DNA of 64,000 bases from Rotaria macrura. Taxonomy: Eukaryota; Rotifera; Eurotatoria; Philodinida; Philodinidae. This document shows, piece after piece, positions 24,501 to 37,500 of the stretch. The stretch's first letter is position 1. The number at the start of each line of letters is the position of its first letter. The notes beneath the pieces were generated by a model. It had not been told where the DNA came from, ran no database searches, and saw nothing but the letters and a program-made list of their open reading frames with translations. Location of the stretch: the NCBI GenBank assembly GCA_900239685.1, contig OENT01000043.1, forward strand, positions 124,001 to 188,000, written 5' to 3'. The position numbers and the translations under genes are program-made.

Positions 24501-27500
24501 ATTGAAAATCAGAGAACATATACAATTTTTTTTTCGATGTACAAGAATATGATGTCGATGAATTTTATCGGATGATGTGAATATTTAATTAAACTTGAGT
24601 TTTCTTTCATCAAATGAGAGACCAATGTTTTTTCCACAATTTATCGACATTTATTCGTACAACTACGATTCTGGCAAATATGCATCTACAATCTTACACA
24701 CCATACAGTTGTAACTTTAAGAAATTTGTAAAGTGAAATAATTTGACAAAGGAATTTTTACGCAAACTATTTTTTATTCGTATCATGGAACTATTCTAGT
24801 CAACGATCACTGATGTTATCAAAAAACATTAGCCATACTTTTGTAACACACTGCTAATCGATGATGAATGTCAGCGATAATATTTTGACTTAGGTACAAG
24901 AGTTTCTTTTGCTTCTGATAAGATAGAGTCTCGAACTATTTTCAAATCATAAAAACTGAAGAACTCCGTTGTCCTTGGACATTTCAATGGCAAACTGTGT
25001 AGATCACTGCTTGATTCTGTAAACTAATTAGTTTCGAGTATTTTAATTAATAAATGTATTGTTTCCTTGTAAATTTCATCATATCTTTACGAGTATGAAA
25101 AATATCAATACACAACTGTCGTTGATTATCATGAATCAAGTTTCATTAAATAGAGCCCATGCGTGGTGTTGTCCAACTTATAAAATTAACCAACATAGAA
25201 ACAGCAGAATATATATTCTGTGCACTAACTCATACAGTCGATAGCATGAAATGAACATAAAGTACTTCACGATTTCTTAATCTTCAACAAATGAATATCT
25301 ATTTCCTCAAACGTCATACCAGTACCGTGAAGTTAAACCTCAGTGATAATTCACGTTTGCTACTCAATCACAAGATTTCAGTGCATAATATTTAGTTTGC
25401 ATTGGAAAATTAAAGGATTTTCAAAATTTTGGGAGACTATTGTTTGTTTCCAATAGAGACATTCAAACCTGCGAAAATTCTTCAATGATATGATATGCAA
25501 TGTTTCAGATTTCAAGCTCAAATTATAGATGAAGAAGATCATTTTTAAGCACTTTTACAATTCTTGTGTAGGATGCATTCAATTCATCATCAAGTAAACA
25601 CTATTTTCGTCAATAGATCACCAAAATAATACATGAATTTTGTATCCAGTTTATTGTTCAAAACAATCTTCAGTATCATTCTTTGACTTCACGTAATTAC
25701 AATATTTGAGAACTTGTTTCCTAATTTTATGTGTTAGTGTAAAATATTGAACAGTGCTATTTGTTTCGATATCCTACGCTATGTGTATTATTCTAATGGA
25801 TTGACTTTCTTCATTTTTATTTCACAATAACATCTTACATTCCATGCAACTATAGATACGATTCATTTAAATCATACGTTCCATAATATGGTACACAGTA
25901 AATCGAAACAGCAGTTACGTTTTTCATAAATAAAAATTGAGCATCACTTTCTAAAAGAATATATTGATATATTTCAATTGAAATGATTATTCGTTCTATG
26001 CGAGTGAGCTAGTTAATACGGTATCACACAGAATTTAAGTCGTTTCACACTATCAAAAGAACTACATGTTTATTTTTCGGCACATTAACATTTCTCAATA
26101 GTTTTGTCAAAAAGTTGATTCAATGTCATTCCGAGTTTGGATGACACATGCAGATGCATAGTAAATAATCAGAGACGTATGTATCTTGTATTTCACCAGG
26201 TTTCAGTTATACATATGCTTCATATAATTTCATATTGAGGTGCTTTTGAATTCAGGTTATCGAGATTTAAACAAATGACTTCAATTGATTTATTTTTCAG
26301 TCTTCATATACTTTTCTAGGTTATAAATACATGTTTTTTTTTCTATCAAGAAATAAAAGCAAGGACATCAAAATCTATTAATTTTTATATGGTTGAAAAT
26401 TTCTACTCGATTTTTGACGAAGCGGAACAATGTTTTCAACAACAGATAATCAGTGAAAACACTCTATCGATATTTCTCCTGATTATGTCAAAGTTTCTCT
26501 CCTAGTAACATATATTCAGTTAATTAAATTCTATGTATTTTTTTATTAGACTAACATTTGTTGTTTCTGATGAACATAAAAGCATCAACAGTAGCAATAG
26601 TATTGAAATTATTTTGATTTCATTAATTAGTTTCTACGAGTAGATCCTTGTTGATGAAAGACTAATATTATGCGATTAACTTAAAGAATTTCTAAATTTC
26701 ATATTTGACATATTCTTACGTTAAATCACAGCTTTAATCAGTTTTGAAATACGACACATTACTTGATTTTTTTCAGGTATGAAAAATTTCTTTGAATCTT
26801 TGATTTGATGTTCAATATGCACGAATCTAACTATTATCTATTCAACACTATACATTAACTATTAAATAAATTTCATAGCAATTATTTTCCTGAATCCATA
26901 GTACCTATTAAAATGTGTCGTTTAATAAATATTGATTCTGATTTCATGATTCATCTGAATGTGTCATAGTGCAACTTTGGTGATTGATACAAAGCCGAAT
27001 AGCGTCCCTGACTTTACATGTTCTAATTCAAACATCCGAGTATAGGAAAACGTCGTTCGATATCGATATGACGCATTTGAAAAGGCGTATTTATAAAAAC
27101 AAACAATCTGTAAGGAATATGACTCATTAAATAGTTTTGGAATCCCAAATAATACTTATATAGTTGATTCTAAGTGATCATTCAACAGCGGGGGGAGTAT
27201 GAAGAATTAATCTTGTATCAAATATAAAACCAAGTTTTTAAGCTCAAGGTATACTTGACCGGAACGAGATAGGTAGATGGCACTGGTGTTACTGTTTTTC
27301 TTCGTAAGTCATCGCGCATGATTCAATAGAAGAAACCAGAGTCATTGGGAAAAACAGGTAACATAGGCTAGAAAATCAAGTAGGCATGATAATAGACATT
27401 TGTTATTCAAGTAGAAAATCTGCAGACAGCTAAATAGCCAATCAGAGAACCAATATTTCTTGCTCGTAATATGAAAAATATGAGTCACACTCATTCAGAA

Positions 27501-27577
27501 ATTATTCAAATGAAAAAACCGAACGAACGGTGACATAAACAGAACAAAAATCACTTTTCTAGTTATAATCGTTAACG
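21551..27577. other. six-kilobase spacer without recognisable genes
   Basis: The first part holds the promoter and first-exon region of the YscW-like gene, including a short GC-richer patch near 21640-21660. The rest is AT-rich with many stops in all frames. I find no exon chain, RNA gene or clear transposon. Promoter elements of the DD3-3 gene should lie at the right end but are not identifiable by eye. Confidence 0.5.
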
Positions 27578-29877
27578 ATGTTTTGTCGTCTGTATCTCGT
27601 ATACTGTATTGTTTTGGTAAACGTTGATCTGACTCTTGCAGATATTTATTTACATAATCCGAGGTATCGAAATCATCATGAATCTATCTTTATTATACAT
27701 ATATTCCAATGCATTTTCAGAGGCAGTAATGATCGACTTAATGAGAATACTAAAACTCGTACCAACAACAAATTGTAGGTTTATATTTTTATAATTTATC
27801 TTTTCTATTGTCATTTGAACATTTGCAAAACAAAAATATCTAATCCTTCTTTCGTCTATCAGGAGTTATGATTCGCAAAATAACGAACGAGGTGGATATA
27901 ATGTCGGAGATGGTGGAGCAATATATTATTATACAAGTTCAATACTACCTATTCAATGGTAATCGTAATAATTTCATCTTCTAATTCGTTTTTTTGTTGT
28001 TGTTTCACATAGGACAAATCAACATTCATGTAATGATGTCAATGCTGATTGTACAATTATACTTCAATATATGTGTGGTGATAACCTTCGTGATGGAACA
28101 TCAACAAAGTATAATAGTTATTTGATTTCATTCATAGCTTTCATTTCTTATCGATTTTGATCTAGTACAATACCGGCAACTGTTCAAGGAGAAAATGATA
28201 CATCGTATCGATTAACAGAAGATTTAACATCTTATTTAAATTGCCGTGTACGAAGTCGCAATAAGAACTTATTTACTGCTGATCAAGTAATAGGAAACGG
28301 CAATGCTCTTTTGAGAAATCCTTGTTATTTTCCAAAACTTAATAGGCTCTCAAAGGTGGTTCATCAATTTATACGCGACAGGATTCAGCTGGTACGCAGT
28401 ACGGTTACGAATGTCCCGAAGAACGAGATTACTATCCGTATTGGCAACCAAGCGATTGGATCGTATGAAAAATATTTTCTGACATCTAAACATATCTATT
28501 CTAATGATTATTCTTCTTATTCTCAATAGGACATTGCTATCTTTACGAATCGACAAGACAAATGTTCTTACTATCAACAAAACAGTCAAAATGTTCAATC
28601 ACGTTTCGCTTGTACATTTGCAACAAAAAAAGACTTGATCAATGCCAATAGTCTTGGTATTATTATTCCTAATAATCGAGCAGATTGCGAAGTATATTTA
28701 TTACTTGTTTTTATGTTTTACAATTCTATTTATTTTTACTGATTGTCAAGGCATTTAATAGTACACTTTTAAATGGTGTAAAACCAAGTTGGATTGAATA
28801 TCCAAGCCATAATCAACCGCCACCTGAATGTCATACTGCACCGTATACAAGAGAAAATCATCTGGGTGATAGTTACGGTTCAGATATGCCAGTATATAAT
28901 TGGACACTGCCCAGTAAAAGTGCAAATAAATGTGTATTACGCATTCGGTTAGTTGTGCATCTTATTTTTAGTTTTCAATCGAACTTCTATTGTATGATTG
29001 TGTCTATTTTCTAGATATAATATATCCACTGGTGACTATGATGGTTGGAATATAAGTTCAACAAGTAATTTACCTAATCTTTACATAATGAAAGAGTAAG
29101 ATTGAATATAGACCTCAGCGAACAAATTGTTTACTTAATAATTATTTACTTTTGTATTCATCAGATATTTTCCAAATATTTCTGTTGCTAACAATCGTGG
29201 TTATCTTTATCGAACAAATCCTGATATTAAATTATTCGATGGTCTTAATTTTACCTTGACACTTGCTATCGATACAGCACAATATGGACGAGTGTTTCAA
29301 GACAGGTATTTGAATTATAATTTACAAAAACATCGAAATTCATTATAGATCATTTATATAGATCATTTACATTTGAAATTCGACAACGTCCTGCAGAATA
29401 TGGTGACAAACCTATTTATAATCTCAATGTACGTGGTCGACGTGGAAATATAGTAGAAGGTCTATACATATAAAGAAAAAAAAACCACTCAATATTGTAC
29501 AATATCTCATTGTAGTATATCCTGCCGTTGAATACGATTATGTACCAAATCGATTAGAACTTTCATCAAATTCATATATTCATATACAGTATGTAATTGT
29601 GTTTTTGATAACGAGTTATTTCAAAGTATTGTTCATACAAGTTTCATTTTCGATTTTCTTTTACGTCAAGGATAAATCACGCAAAGAATTCAACGAGTGA
29701 TTTCAACATAATTTGAAATTTAATTGTTTAGCATATAACGTTCAAATAGAATTATTTATTATTCCAAGAGATAGAAGAATTGATTTTCTTCGAGATCCTA
29801 AATTTTAAAAATAGTCTTAAAATGATGCTATTTCTCAGACATTCGTTAGCGTACATAGTTTTCTTTATTCTGATGAG

Positions 29878-29939
<62 letters not shown>

Positions 29940-31275
29940 AGAAAATCGATATAAATTTACATGATCATTTTATGAAGTTAGAATGCATGCTAGAGATAAT
30001 TTTATTTTTTTTGTTCAGATGGATTGGTTCAAATACGACTCCAACTGGTACTGGACAAGGAAACAAACAGATTGATCGAAATAATTTATTACTCTTAACA
30101 AAAAAAGTATATTTTTACAATCAAATGAATAAGAAATAATCTATGTTAATAATATTTTATATTAGCTAAGTAATCCGAATTGGGTTCCATTTGATTATTT
30201 AAATTATACGGGTCTGTTTACTGCTAATATACCTGGATTATTAAATCAAACAAGTTTTCTCGATTTATCTTTGGATGATCGTCGACGACTAGCTGCTTCG
30301 GGACAAAGTAAAGTTGGCATGAAAAGTTTTATCAAAATTACAATTTCTATTTCGACATATGATTTAGATACCGATCCTTTGCTGTACAATGCTTCGGCCT
30401 ATTTCGATCTTGGCCCACGTTTAATAACTAGCCAATCGATTGGTATTTATCAATATGTATCAACTCGTAATAATGATTTTTCGAATCGCGATCAAAAAGG
30501 TCGTATCATTGTTCAACCGTTTCAATTTCAATATCAACTTGTTGGACAAAATAATTCTACGATGACAATAGGGTAAAAATAAAACGGCATTCGAATTCGA
30601 ACTTTATTTTTATTGAGAAAATTTCCTGTTTAGCAATATTATTATAATATTTCCAGAGAACTCTGTTAAATCAACGACTTCAATTAAAGTTGCTCAATTT
30701 AATCGTGATCAACTTTCAGCAATTCTTCCCCAAAATGGACAAAATATAGTTGTATGTAGAAAATTGTCCTTTCTTTTCCTAAAAAGAACTTTGTTTTATT
30801 TTTCTTTTTCAAGACTAAAGAAACACTCTTTGATAATATCTACGTTGTTGAGCCATATGAACAACAATTTCTTGCTGATATTATGTTTCAAATTCCATTT
30901 AGTTTATTTAATAATAATGAAAAAAGAGTTGATGTTCTTCAATTTGCACCTCAATATGGTGTCTATTTAAAATTACCTAGTACACTTGATACAAATACTC
31001 GTATGCTTAAATTTCAATCCAATACAGCCGGTGTATTTGTATTCGTTCAGAAACCATCAAATGTAAGTTAACATCATCGAAATTTTGGAAAATTATCTTT
31101 GATTTTTTTGAATTTTCTTTAGTCAACATGGATTGCTGGTATAATTATTCCTATTGTATTAGTTCTTATTATTGTTATTTCTACAGTGGTCTATTTGAAA
31201 ATAAGCCCAAATAGATATACACACGTTAAAGATGAGTTATCTAAAACAAAGCGATCTTTTTTTTCACGAATCTGA
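27578..31275 (+). CDS. DD3-3-type membrane glycoprotein
   Basis: Seventeen exons: 27578-27663, 27721-27774, 27863-27958, 28013-28108, 28166-28286, 28346-28462, 28530-28691, 28751-28947, 29015-29095, 29165-29305, 29362-29459, 29516-29588, 30019-30106, 30166-30572, 30634-30751, 30814-31062 and 31123-31275. The sum is 2337 nt, or 778 residues. A signal peptide of about 21 residues ends before [16 protein letters not shown]. The motifs [53 protein letters not shown] and [17 protein letters not shown] are those of the DD3-3 protein family, first known from Dictyostelium and present in many animals. A membrane helix near the C-terminus ([18 protein letters not shown]) with a short basic tail makes it a type I membrane protein with a large extracellular part. 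Its molecular role is unknown. Intron 12 is longer than the others (430 bp) because it holds an (AT)n repeat. Confidence 0.93.
29881..29934. repeat. (AT)n microsatellite inside an intron
   Basis: About 52 bp of uninterrupted AT dinucleotides in intron 12 of the DD3-3 gene. It accounts for part of the unusual length of that intron. Confidence 0.95.
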
Positions 31276-31790
31276 GTTTTAATCATGTATATAAAACTAA
31301 CAAAACATTTTTTTATAAAAAAATTCTTTATTTCTTTATTTACTTACTTATTTTTTCAAGTTCTATTATTCATACAGTTAAAAAACTAATATTCAAGTAT
31401 TGTTGAAATTCAAGAACGACAAACAAATAAATCATTTAACGATGTTAGACGAGCATTTGTGTTCTGTACAAGTTTATTTATTTTCTAAATTCAATGTGAT
31501 ATTTTCAAAATAAATATAATATAGGTGGAAATGAATTGATATCGTGTATCTGAATTAAGATCTCGATGCTTTAATCTACTCGTGAACATTCTTAGAATGA
31601 CTGAGAACTAAATCAAATACTACACATATTGGCAAGAGCTAAAGATTGCTGTAACTACATCTGATGGTTATCAATTAGAACTTTACAAAAGAAAAACGAA
31701 TATCTGTACAATTTTTCAGCAATGTTCTGTTTTTTCGTTTTCAAAAATTTAGCGATATTCTTTTTGATATCTACGAAAAGAGATTATTTT
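31276..31790. other. 3' flank of the DD3-3 gene
   Basis: AT-rich downstream region with AATAAA-like signals near 31425 and 31511. No further gene is seen before the repeat element starts. Confidence 0.4.
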
Positions 31791-32640
31791 TGTGTACTCA
31801 AAAAGTGAGTACACTACTAAAATCGGTCAGTGTGTCCGTCCGGCCGTCCGTTTATTCGATAACCCTTCACAATTACATTCGACTGAGTTGAAATTTTGTG
31901 CACAGAATTGTCTCATCAATATCTAGGTCAAGTTCGAAGATGAGAAGGATCCGTCACGAAATGGCTGAGTTATTGAAAAAATTGCCATTTTTCACCAAGC
32001 AATCCCTGAGGTGGGGTACAGGGATTTTTTCAAAAAAAACTTTTTTCTCAGAATTATTCACAATATATATAAATCGACTCAGTTTTTAACGCTGATTCCC
32101 AATCTGATATTAGTTTTGAACCAAATCGAGCTTTCTGAAAGAACATCGCCAAAAAAAGGTCTCGAAATAAACAAAAACTGCATCCCGAAACTAAATTGTC
32201 TAGATATATCTCAGTTGGCCAGTAGTGTTGGGATTTACCAAATACCTGGTTCTGTAGCTACTTAAAAGGACTATCGAAAGGTAAAACCCCGAAGTCAATA
32301 GATATTAATATTGACCAAACCATCCCTGAGGGGTGGTACAGGGATTTTTTCAAAAAAAACTTTTTTCTCAGAATTATCCACAACTTATGTAAAGTGACTC
32401 AGTTTTTAACGCTGATTCAGAATCTGATATTAGTTTTGAACCAAATTGCAGCTTTCTAACAAAACATTGGCTGCAAAAAGGTCTCAAATGCACAAAAACT
32501 GCATCTAGAAACAAAGTTGCCTAGATATGTCTGAGATGATCAGTAGTTTTGGAGTTTCCCAAAAAGGTTTACCAAGATACTTCATGCGTGCACACATTCT
32601 AGGATGACTGATTTGTCTCATTCACTTTTTGAAGTACACA
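31791..32640. mobile_element. non-autonomous element with terminal inverted repeats and an internal duplication
   Basis: The left end reads TGTGTACTCAAAAAGTGA (31791-31808). The right end, read in reverse complement from 32640, gives TGTGTACTTCAAAAAGTGA, the same with one inserted base. The left end also folds on itself: GTGTACTC and GAGTACAC flank a short A-rich loop. A GTCCGTCCGGCCGTCCG patch follows near 31837-31853. Inside, a unit beginning ATCCCTGAGG at 32002 recurs at 32322, an offset of 320 bp; both copies share GTACAGGGATTTTTTC, the TTTTTAACGCTGATTC block and the AAAAACTGCATC block. No transposase frame is present. It resembles a large MITE. A target-site duplication is not evident by eye. 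Confidence 0.7.
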
Positions 32641-34195
32641 TAACTCTCGGACATAAGTCCGAAGTTTTCACATTTATTGATATTGAGACCGAATAAACTA
32701 TGAGTTCGTTTTTAATTATTTACATAGTTTAGTTTAAAATTGAAAATAAAAGATGTAGCATAGATCAGGTGTTGATGGATGATTGTAACGTACTTGTTTG
32801 GAATTAGTTCCTCATTTTTTGCACGTGAGAGATATACCGGTTTCCATCGTTTTTATCAGTGCCTAGATTTAAGACACAGGTCAATCTTACAGAGTTCAAT
32901 TATGCTCATTACGTCTATGATTTTTTATGCGATGTTTAATTAAACGATGAATTCGAAATTCATTCATATATGATCATATTGTGTTCTCATCTGATAGATT
33001 TTCTTTTAGTATAGCATGTCAATCACTTAATAATTACAAAAAATTTAAATCTTCGATAATGGTAAAGAACTACTTAGTCTAATTAATATTTTCAATATTC
33101 ATCGAACTTGGAGCTGAACGCTTTTTGAGATTGTTTATGATAAAATTGAAACAGCAATGATAAGGATATTTCGAAAGATGTTAATATCAGTCCATTGTCT
33201 ACTATCGAAACCGATTAAGTCATGATGATGGCAAGTAGTTATTTCTAATGTAAGCGATAAGCATTCGTTCTAACAATTCCGCGAGTAGTTTTGTGTTTGA
33301 AGAATTTTCATAATAGATATTTATATCCATCAATATTAAAATAAAGTTGATGACAAGAAAAAACTACTACGACTAACAAGAATACAGCTTTGTTAATCTT
33401 CCTCGAAATTCTATTGTTCCTTTGTGGTGTATGAAAAACAAGTCGAATACAAGTGGTATACATCTTCTATTTTTCTTTGATGAAATTCTATTGATATGTT
33501 GAATCAATACAATACTTCAGATTCTACTTCTTACTAAAAGTAGACGTCTATTGAAAGTCTTTTCAAAACTTTGCTGATACGCATCACATTTTTGTGAGAT
33601 ATTATTCGTACAAGTCTTTTCTTCTCTGTTATTTATAATGAATAGATTCATCATGTTGATATTTTTCATTGAATATGTCATTTACTAATATCATCAATAA
33701 CTAAAATAGTTTTGAATTGAACACAGTCTACTACTTAAGTTTCATTTATTTGCCTAGAGTTTATCTTTTTATCTAAGGAATGGTCTTGATTGTCTATGAA
33801 ATGTAAGGATCATACTGATCTGCCATATTTACGAAGAAAACCACATGAAAGAGCAATTAGAAATAGCTGTTGTTGCATATCGTACATAAAAAAGTACTCA
33901 ATTAGATCTGGTTGTCTGATAATATATATTCCATTCTATTTGGTCGACTATTACATCTGTTCTTTCAAAAATAAAAGATCACTAATAACATCATTTAATA
34001 GCATGTCAAGTTGTCTTGCGACTTTTACTCGTTATAACATATGCTATTCTTTTTAATTAGTCAGAATCTGTTTTCTTATACAAATCTACATATGATAATT
34101 ACTTCTCATAGATAGAAAAATGTTTCTTTATAGAATCTATTATAAAGACTTGATCAGCACAACATGAAATATATGAAAATAATGCCGAACTATAT

Positions 34196-34235
<40 letters not shown>

Positions 34236-34568
34236 TTCAAAATATATAAATTAAAAATGAAAACAAACAAGAAGCATACATAGATTGAAAACTAAAGAAC
34301 TGAACACTGCCTGATTTTCTACTTATTATATTTTGGTTTTTACATCTGTATTTTTCACTAAAGCATAATCAACAATTTGATTGCTGCAAATCTCTTCCTT
34401 GAATAGAATCGTAAACAAGATAAACTGTCGTTTCGAATCCGGTATAAAAATGAAATAAAAACAAAAAACGCGATGTACCACATTATTGCACAACAAAATT
34501 AAAATATAGTAGAACAAAAAAAAAATGTTGAGGAAAAGAACTAGAAGACCGGTATGAATATTATAAAG
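32641..34568. other. spacer with (AT)n repeat
   Basis: AT-rich DNA without a supported gene. An (AT)n block of about 45 bp with one interruption lies at about 34191-34235. The region ends in the 3' flank of the BCH gene. Confidence 0.45.
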
Positions 34569-37500
34569 TCAAGCAGCTGAGTCATTTTCTTTTCCAACAG
34601 TTTGTTGCGATACTGTTCGTTCAATAGAACGCTTGATACTTGCATTTTGACGATCATATTTTTGAGAGTATAGCCAATCCGTTCTAGAAAAACATCGATG
34701 AATTTTTAATTGAAAACAAACGAAATGAAAAGCACAACAAAACAAAAATACCATGGAAAAGCTAACAAGCATGTTTTATTATTAGATAGGATGAAATGCA
34801 CATGCATATTACTTTTCCCTAAGTCATCAAACTTTTACTTACATTCTGATTTTAACAACACGATCGAAAAAATCTGACTCTCGCATGTCGCATATCAAAT
34901 CTGAATAGATATTACGGGGAAAATAGTTTTTGAATATTATTAATTTGAAGAAGATTTATATGACATTCTGTATGATCATTAGAGATGACTGACAAGGGAA
35001 TTAATCAAACTGATAAGTCGTTTATAGAAAAACGGGAACGTGCATTATGTAACCCTAAATGATCTCTGTAAATGTCTTGAAAAGAATTTATATCTTTAAC
35101 TTATTACTGTGATGATATACAACAATTTTATGGTATTTCTTGAATGAATATTGTTTTTACTTATGAAGAACGGATTTATCAGTATTGACATGAGACATGG
35201 TATAGATAAAGATCTTAACGAGAATAGTTACGTTGAAAATTTGCCCTCGATATTATTTATGTTCTGTCGTAGATGTAATGCTCTTATTTTTTCAGCATAT
35301 AAATAAACCAAAAAGCTCGAGATTGACATAAGATATTCTTCTACTGAGTGTCGAGTTTTGTACAAAGCTTGTAAATCTTATATGAAATATTAGTTTTCAT
35401 GATTTAGAACGTAGTATTTCTATGAAAATGGTCGTAACGATCTCAAAGTTATCATATGTGCATTTAAAAACACTGACGATAGTAGTAAATATCAGGAAAA
35501 AAAAACTAATGTTATCTTACAGATCTTCTTGCATTGTTTCAGAGTTGAAAAGGCAGAAACTACTTGTTGGAATGTAATGAAATATTCTTATGAGACAGCT
35601 TTCCATGACCTACATTTACTAATCTCTAGAGATCAAATGCCTAATTTAGGATTCATTCGTTTTTGTTACGATACTAACATTCAAAAACAACAGATAACTA
35701 CATTGATATTAACTCAAACCCCTAGAAGTATTCGAAGTCATTTTCACACGTACATAAATAATAGATACACAACAATATTAGTACTGAATAAAGATTTGTC
35801 ACTAGTCGCTTGATTTAATTTTACAAAATGTTCATAATAATCTTAATTTGATTGTAATACATCAACTGTCGAATATTTTTAGTAAAAAAAAAATTGTCGA
35901 CATTGTACTGTCGAATTGAAAATAAATCGAATATGTTAACAAACTTCCTTGGTTAGTTAAAAGAAAATAAATCAAGAGTTAGAGTTAAAATAAAAACAGA
36001 GCTAGTATAATTGTTATTTTTTTGCAATAAACAAGTTAAACAATATAGTATTCGTTTTTCCTCAACCACATAAAATCATATTTGTATTCATGTTCCTATC
36101 GCGAACGTGACGTTTTATCGAATCTAAAATAGAATATCATTACTATCACCAGTGAATTTAACAAATAGAAAAAAAAACAAATACAAAACAACACGAAATA
36201 TGATTTCCCTGAACGAATACAGACAACATTAATCTAAATCTTTGTTTTTTCCTTACTGAGAATCATAATCAATGACTGATGTATTATGTCTAGAGTAAGA
36301 TAAATTACTTATGAAGTCATTTTCAATAATAGAATGTTTCATTCGAAAGCAATAGAGAAACAAATCAATAACTTACTGTTCAATAATAACTGGAATTGAA
36401 ATAGAATTATTAGGAAATTCTCGTTCAAGTTCAGCAATTGTAAATAAATAGTGAACTTTGTGATAGAATTTCTTACTGTTAATAAATAATCAAGAATATA
36501 TATTTTTTTTCTCAAGTCGAAAAAGAAAACATGATTATTTTCTACCTGAAAAATGGTCGAGAAAGAGCAATTACAGTACGTAACCATCGTGTTGGATGTA
36601 CAACATAAATTGCACGAAGATTTTTTCGTAATCTAATCAATGTGAATAGTTAGAAATGTTCATATATTTAAGAAATAAAATAAACATCATGATATATATA
36701 TATATATATATAAATACCGAAAATTTATCATTTGATAATATTTACGAAGAAATTTTAATTCTGGTGTTCGATGTTTTGGTGTTGCTCCATGAAAATAAAC
36801 AAGTATATAATCGTTTGTTACTAATTTTTCTAATTTATGATAAACATAACTACAAAATAGATAAAAAATAAACAAAAGAAGATGACGAGTCAAATTTTTA
36901 TTTTACTAGAAAAGTTGATCCATTATATAATGATATTCTCTTAAACGACGATCGGGCAACCAACAACCATAGATAGCAACGATCGTCGTTTGATTCTGTT
37001 CTTGTAATTTACCAGATGAACCGAATACACATTTAAACGGTGAAATTGTTTTAGCATCAATTTTAATTTGATTACTATCAATCGTACATGAAATAACACC
37101 ATTTTCTTCGTCCGGATCAATGTCAGTGTAATCTTTTGATATTGGACGAAGTATAACTAGAGAAGTGAACGAAAAACAAACTGATGAAGATTAGTTGTGT
37201 TTTTCTCTTATACTGCATCGAATTACAAATACATGTATGACATTCCTTTTGCTTTTATTTATACATTCATTAATTCATTCATTCATACTAATGAATGGAT
37301 CAACGGAAATTAATCGACATCATTTCCTCAAATGTAAACTACATTAGACAAATATATTTTTGATGTAAGTTTTATTTCTTTTCTTAGTATCTAATTTGGA
37401 CCCATATATAGAAACTCATGTCGTTTATTCGATTCTCATTATATTCAATCATTGAGAATATATCTTTTTCTAGATTCTTCATCGAATCCTCATCCCTAGT

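Noticed and set aside
31837-31853. GTCCGTCC-type patch as a possible separate satellite
   Set aside because: Only three units and it lies inside the inverted-repeat element, so it is treated as part of that element.
35529-35813. 94-codon plus-strand frame in the last intron of the BCH gene
   Set aside because: No ATG-proximal context, no domain, AT-driven composition; likely chance.
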